From Alitta virens (lineage: Eukaryota > Annelida > Polychaeta > Phyllodocida > Nereididae): 64,000 nt of DNA. The notes below the pieces were generated by a model that saw nothing but the letters and a program-made list of their open reading frames with translations, did not search any database and was not told the DNA's origin. Position 1 is the first letter of the stretch. Each line of letters begins with the position of its first letter. The DNA lies in contig OW028573.1 in the NCBI GenBank assembly GCA_932294295.1, positions 18,868,155 through 18,932,154 of the forward strand, in the 5' to 3' direction. The position numbers and the translations under genes are program-made. Below, piece by piece: positions 58,819 to 64,000 of the stretch.

Positions 58819-61800
58819 CTGAAAGAGCAAAAAGAAAAACATAAGTTCCCATCAAAAAGGTCATAAAAAGGGAAAATGGGACCTTTGCTGTCTCTTACAC
58901 TGGTTTGATAGATCACAGATGCCATCATCGATATTGCAGGCTCTCACAAGTACGCCTGTGAGTCCAATATGTTTGAGGCTATGTTTGTAAGAGAGTAGTT
59001 TTATTTTGCCTTGAGTGCATTACTTCATTTTTGCCAAATTAGGTCTTGTAAATACAGTGTATTTTTATAATCAGTCTTTAAATGTAATTATGTCAATGTT
59101 TAATTAGCTAATGGCACCTAAAATGCATGCATATGAGAACCAGTGATTTAGAAATATCTAATTTTACCATATTTTATGACTTTCTACATGTATAGCAATC
59201 AGTACTACTTAGTCTTGTTATTTGCAATCTCTAAACGCACAACATCTCAGTTTTGCTTAACACTATTTGGATAGCTTCGAGACTTAATAACTTAAATAAG
59301 GTCTGAAAAGAGATCAAGAAGGTGATTTCATTCTTCCTCATTTGTGTCAATGCTGCCTCGGAGCCATCACTTATCCGTCTATTTCTGAAAATCCTGATCA
59401 CGAAACTAGCATTCTCCCCTAATGCCTCATTACTGTTATCAGGCAGAGTGCAATTGCCTTGCCTCTGAAACGTAATGCTTGCTTGTTGTCGTGACAGACA
59501 TTGTCATGTTGGGGATGGCGTGACAGACACAAAGGCTTAGTCCATGTCCGAATGGTCAGCTGGCAAAGACCAACAAAGCTACAGTACAGGCAAGCAATGA
59601 CCTGCCCACTGACCTCAATTAAACAGCATTGTGGTGGTCATACTGTAACACGACCACAGTATTTTGCTCAAGTCAGGCATACTGCAAGGGTAAGTAATGC
59701 GGCCCATACTGTGTACAACATCCATCCCCATTGTACAAGTTGCGCTGCACAATGTACATTCATCATTTATTAGGAAGATTATTGCGGACCAGAGACCAAG
59801 CCTATGGGGACAAGCAGAGTAATGGAAGGTCAGCTCACTTCATTGCAGTTGTGCAATGAATGAAGGACCTTTCATGATCACATGACATATGCCCTTCGTC
59901 AGATGTGGAGGCCCTTCCAACCACGCACGACCACGCTCAAATATGGCAGGCGATAATGAAGCGAGCCACAGCCCAAAGCCCTGGCCGACTTAATCATTCA
60001 CGCTGCATCCTGAATAGGACAGGGCTTCTCTGCAAGAAGAATGTCCATACAGCCAAACACCTGGCACTCCTCATTAAACTTGAATGCATGGCAAAATAAA
60101 TGTGGCGTCTCTGGTTGCTCGCGAACATTATGTCATATCAGTGTGATTTAATATAACGACGGCCTCTTCTTTACATGAACAGGATCAGCCAACGCTCCTG
60201 GCTCCTCACAGAATGAGCTTCTTGCAACTACAAAACTGCCTCCAAAAACAATGGCGAGGTTGGCGGGTGTAATGAATTCTTCCAACTCAAAAAGGCCGTA
60301 TTGCACTTTTGCTTGAGGGAAACAAAGTCCCTTAAGCGCTTGTGGCCATAAATTGCAAAACATAATCTTGCTGGGCCTTTAATGGCAGGGGCTGAATTCG
60401 TCGTAGGGATGCAGGGTTAAGGGAATGGTTGCGGCAAGGAAAATAGAGCAAAGATAGAGCCGTGGAAGATTAGGATGGAACCACCCACCCTGGCTGACAA
60501 CCTAGCTATTCCCACGGCCAGAAGCCCCTACCCGGCCCTGTGTCATTTTACAGTAGCGACAGCATGACAATGGCCCCACTATTAAGGCCACCTCGCTATT
60601 ATGGCCATTGTAAATGTAATTTGTACTAGGGTGATCTTTATATAGAGGTACTTCTGTACTCTGTTTGGTCACTTGACAACCAGGCACATATCACGATTTC
60701 GTTTTCCCATGAGGTATACACATGCTAGAAGTTGTTACAAAAGACAAATGTGCGCATCATCCCACAAATGCATAATTAAATTTCGCAGTTTGCATGTGAT
60801 GCCTCGGGTCATCATACTTCTCCTCTTCCAAACGCTGATTTTGAGCGAAACAGCATTTGTGGAAAATATGGGAATAAATAGCAGATGCTGGCACCATATT
60901 GCGTTTGTTTTTCCTTTTTTTGTTTTCCTAATCTTTTTTTTATGGTGAAGCAATATGATGGATGAAGTGAAACTACAGGATAGACTAGCACCAAAAGACA
61001 ACAGCACCGTCCAAGCAAATATGTGATGCGATGTAGCGGAGTGTGCCGTTGGTTGCCAGACTGTCTCTCTTAACAAAGACTAGTGTTTCATTGTCTATAT
61101 ATAGGGCCGATGCTATCCGCATTGGAAGAGCTTCATTGGTGAAGAAAAGAGCCAAGTCTGTCGGCTGCAGACTTTTAAACTCCTATCTCCTTGGGCAAGC
61201 ACTTATTATTCTTCTTCTAGCCACCAAGTTGAAGGCAGCCTAGCAGGGAGTCGGGAGAATGCGAAGTAAAACTGCAATCCAATGTCAGTGGAGCGTTGTG
61301 AGCGCATTTAACAGTGATGGAGGGGATATCAGGGGCCCGTTGTGGCCACTGGACACCGGCTGGCAGAAAATTGCAATAGCGTGATGGAGGCTGGGCGACC
61401 AGTCAGTGGAGAGGCCGTGGATGTTTAGTAGAGACACAGAGGTTTCGGCCCAGCAGCCTCATAATCAGGTTAGCCAGTCAAAGATGGGATTTACGCGTGT
61501 GTGCCCGGAATGAGGATCACTCAAGCAGATGAACACTTCTCCATTCCTATTTATGACACAAAGACTGAGCGTGGGTAGGAAACCACTAAATGGCCCATGT
61601 AGGAATTCAATAAATAAGCTCAAATGCCCTCGGTAAAGTGCACTGGAAGCAGAGACATGTTTTCAGAGTTTATAGCGGCAGTGGTTGAGGCAACGAGGCA
61701 CAAGGGGGCGCTGTGCCATCTGCAGCTGGTTCTGCTTGCAGGGCAACGAATATAGAGGGCTGCCATGGCCAGAAAGAGGGGCGCTGACGAGGCAATAATT

Positions 61801-64000
61801 ATGAGTGCGACAACCATTAGCCAGAGAAAGGCTCCAAATAAACCATGCAAATAATCCAGAGGGATGAAGGCAGCAGGTAGGTGGCATGCTGATGCAGCCC
61901 TGAGCTGTCACTTGCCCTATATACATTATGAATTAAGTCATTAAGGAGGTGCAAAGCAGGCGAGCATGACTGTCAATCTGTACACGCTGCCCACAGCACT
62001 CCATCCATATGCAAATTGCAAGTAGACCAGGGATTAATGCTCCACCTATCGCACAGAGCTAGCATAGAGTGCGAATGCTCAAGCTGTTGTTGCTTGGAGG
62101 AATGGACAATGTGAGCACCATGAGGTGAGAAGGGCCATCTAAATCCTAGCAATGCTAATTCAGACGGCGGACCGAGGCAGGGGGCCGTCGGGCCGTGTCA
62201 TTATTGGGCAGGATGCAGACCTTCGAAAGGCAATTCATCCTCATCCAGCTCCTAGCAATAACCTGCCAACCCGTCGCTTACAGACCAGTCCGTTCTTCCG
62301 CAGAATCCAAACAACCTGCGCTTAGTCCTTGCAGCAGCAGCCTTGTTGGAACAGGCTGAAAGAGCGGTGTATGTGCAACATAAATACAAATTGTGAGGCA
62401 AGGTTTTGTGCTGAGGAGATGGAGCGAAGGTTTGAGGAGGCAATAAATGACCAGGCCTGAATGGCTGCACGGGCCTCCCCTACCAAGAATGGCGCACTGT
62501 CAGGCCTCCTCCGTGACAAGTTTCTCAACAGCGGCCTCTCTTTTGTCAGCCGCCTCCTCTTGCCTCCTATACAAAGCTTTACGGTCACCCCGCCAAATTA
62601 CCTCCCTGAGATGCCACACACTACAGTCTGATCGCAGTTTATATGAACAGGACCAGGCTCAGTCCTCACTAATCTCTGCCACTGTTCCTTGTCCGAATAC
62701 AATACCACGTTAGGAAAGTATCCTAGTTGTAGGACACAGGGGCTCTATCCAAGATGTCTTCTTCAAGCTAGGATTCCGTGGCAGAAGATAGTTGATCTCC
62801 GAGTGCCAGGGCAGTTTGAAAAATGCGTTAGTGTCTGCCAAGAGTCAAGCAAGAGTCAAACACATCCGAGTATGTTATTAAAAGCTGGACATCAGGCACA
62901 GTGGAGCATGACCAATGGCATGGGAGATGTGTGGCCATGTATAATGAATGGATATGGAAGTATGGCTTCCTGAGGATTGAGGCCGCACTCGATCACAGGA
63001 CGTCAGGCCCTTGGCTATGAACTGACGACCAGCATCCTGAACCCAACATTAGCTGATCCCCGCACCCAGTTATCTCCCACGTCTGCACACAGATGGCCTT
63101 CACCCTGCCCGGGGCATCTAGCCGCTCCATCAGTCTCTATTACATTAGAGACTGTCTTGCTGATATTTGACGTCTTACCATCAGATGCCATAAAACGTCA
63201 GGCGACGATATGTTGCTCCAACAGCCCAGAGCACAGAAGCATGGGCCGCCCGATGCTCGTGTAATAACGGCAGTGGTGTGTGGAGAGTAAACAGTGTTGA
63301 GCCTGGTCAACATGACAACAGAACATGAGCGCGACCGAGGAGAAACACATAGCACTGTCCCCCAGGCCAGATTAACTCTCATGGGCTAGTGTATGGACAC
63401 AGCTGATAATACCAGACAAGAATGCAGCTGTAAAAATGTCAGCCTATGTAAATGTGCGTGGTGAACCCTAGCCAATGTCGCCCCTGAGGTTTCACTAGTC
63501 AGCTATCGTCTACGCACCACGGTCAGTATGGCCGATTTGACGTTCTATACAATCTGCTGGGTGCTCTGCAACATTTTTATAGATGTTTACATGCTGTAGC
63601 TCGAATAAATTTCTGGGCCTGTTGCGAGGGTAATAGCAGTGCTTGTTTTAGGAGGGCAGCTAGAGTGTCCAATACCGCACGGGGGTACCATAGTATTATG
63701 GAACACTGCATGGGACCAGGCTGACGTGACAATGGGCCACCGAAACGAGGCTGTATTTTAGTGAGTCACGTGATGTAAGGGGGTCAGTGGCATTGTCTTT
63801 ATCGCATCCATCAGGGCTCTTGCCAGGCCGTCCCTTGCTGACCATCCATTACGCTTGGCTTTCTAATCAAAATCGCCAACACCAGAAACTGACAAATATG
63901 CCCGCCTAGTTAATAAAGCAGGGGGCAACAGGGACCTTGGGGAACCCCTCCAGTCACCACATCCCCACCGACCGGTCAACATGGCGATCCAGACCTCGTA
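58819..64000. other. Region upstream of the first recognised CUB exon
   Basis: If exon 58638-58818 is internal, the signal-peptide exon should lie here or beyond the window. The hydrophobic minus-strand frames around 61.66-61.93 kb are the only leader-like candidates, but I see no donor in the right place. Otherwise no gene was recognised. Confidence 0.45.
61701..61713 (+). promoter_or_regulatory. Single CTCF-like motif
   Basis: CAAGGGGGCGCTG matches the CTCF core except for A at the pyrimidine position. It is an isolated site. Confidence 0.2.

Noticed and set aside
61620..61926. Hydrophobic minus-strand frames considered as the missing signal-peptide exon of the CUB gene
   Set aside because: One begins with TTG rather than ATG, and neither has a convincing in-phase donor directly after the hydrophobic part.

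Overview
This window reads as animal nuclear DNA, not a prokaryotic or viral region. There are no long uninterrupted genes. Real coding signal is confined to short exons with GT..AG boundaries and compatible phases, and the rest is intron, intergenic DNA and old interspersed repeats (a tRNA-derived SINE, LTR remnants, small inverted-repeat elements). Large introns (one about 19.3 kb) and the protein family found suggest an invertebrate, probably a protostome, with a medium or large genome. The sequence alone does not give the species.

The clearest gene lies on the minus strand between about 58.8 kb and 35.5 kb. Four exons (58638-58818, 55579-55787, 36066-36282, 35554-35801) join in phase and encode two consecutive extracellular CUB domains. 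The best family match from memory is the SOL-1 / suppressor-of-lurcher group of CUB proteins, which are AMPA-type glutamate receptor auxiliary subunits in nematodes and have arthropod relatives. Each CUB is split by a phase-2 intron just before the third conserved cysteine, and the domains are bounded by phase-1 introns, so the exon pair looks duplicated as a unit. The 5' end (signal peptide) and the 3' end (further domains, membrane anchor) were not found.

A second gene start on the minus strand is proposed at 21861-21753: a strong Kozak ATG, a typical signal peptide and a GTGAGT donor in phase 1. Its later exons were not identified and the protein is unnamed.

Repeats: a complete 186-bp tRNA-derived SINE with a perfect 15-bp target-site duplication (40793-41008); a fainter tRNA-like head (28779-28845); two LTR-like segments with adjacent primer-binding-site-like sequence (16415-16959 plus strand; 43363-43817 minus strand); a gag-type zinc knuckle fragment (20344-20601); a two-copy inverted-repeat element (2884-3116 and 29662-29920); a second two-copy repeat (36581-36680 and 37166-37265); and a nearly complete palindrome (51999-52123) with a partial relative beside it.

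Unexplained structure: two back-to-back hairpins at 25810-25943, a single long hairpin at 57256-57336, a dense group of CRE (TGACGTCA) sites at 44904-45288, a group of CTCF-like motifs at 1301-1404, an inverted CTCF-like pair at 33383-33423, and a perfect 22-bp palindrome made of two facing E2F-like sites at 16295-16316. I found no CRISPR array, rRNA, intact tRNA, operon, or intact mobile element. No clearly new multi-gene system is visible; the hairpins and the motif clusters are the best leads.
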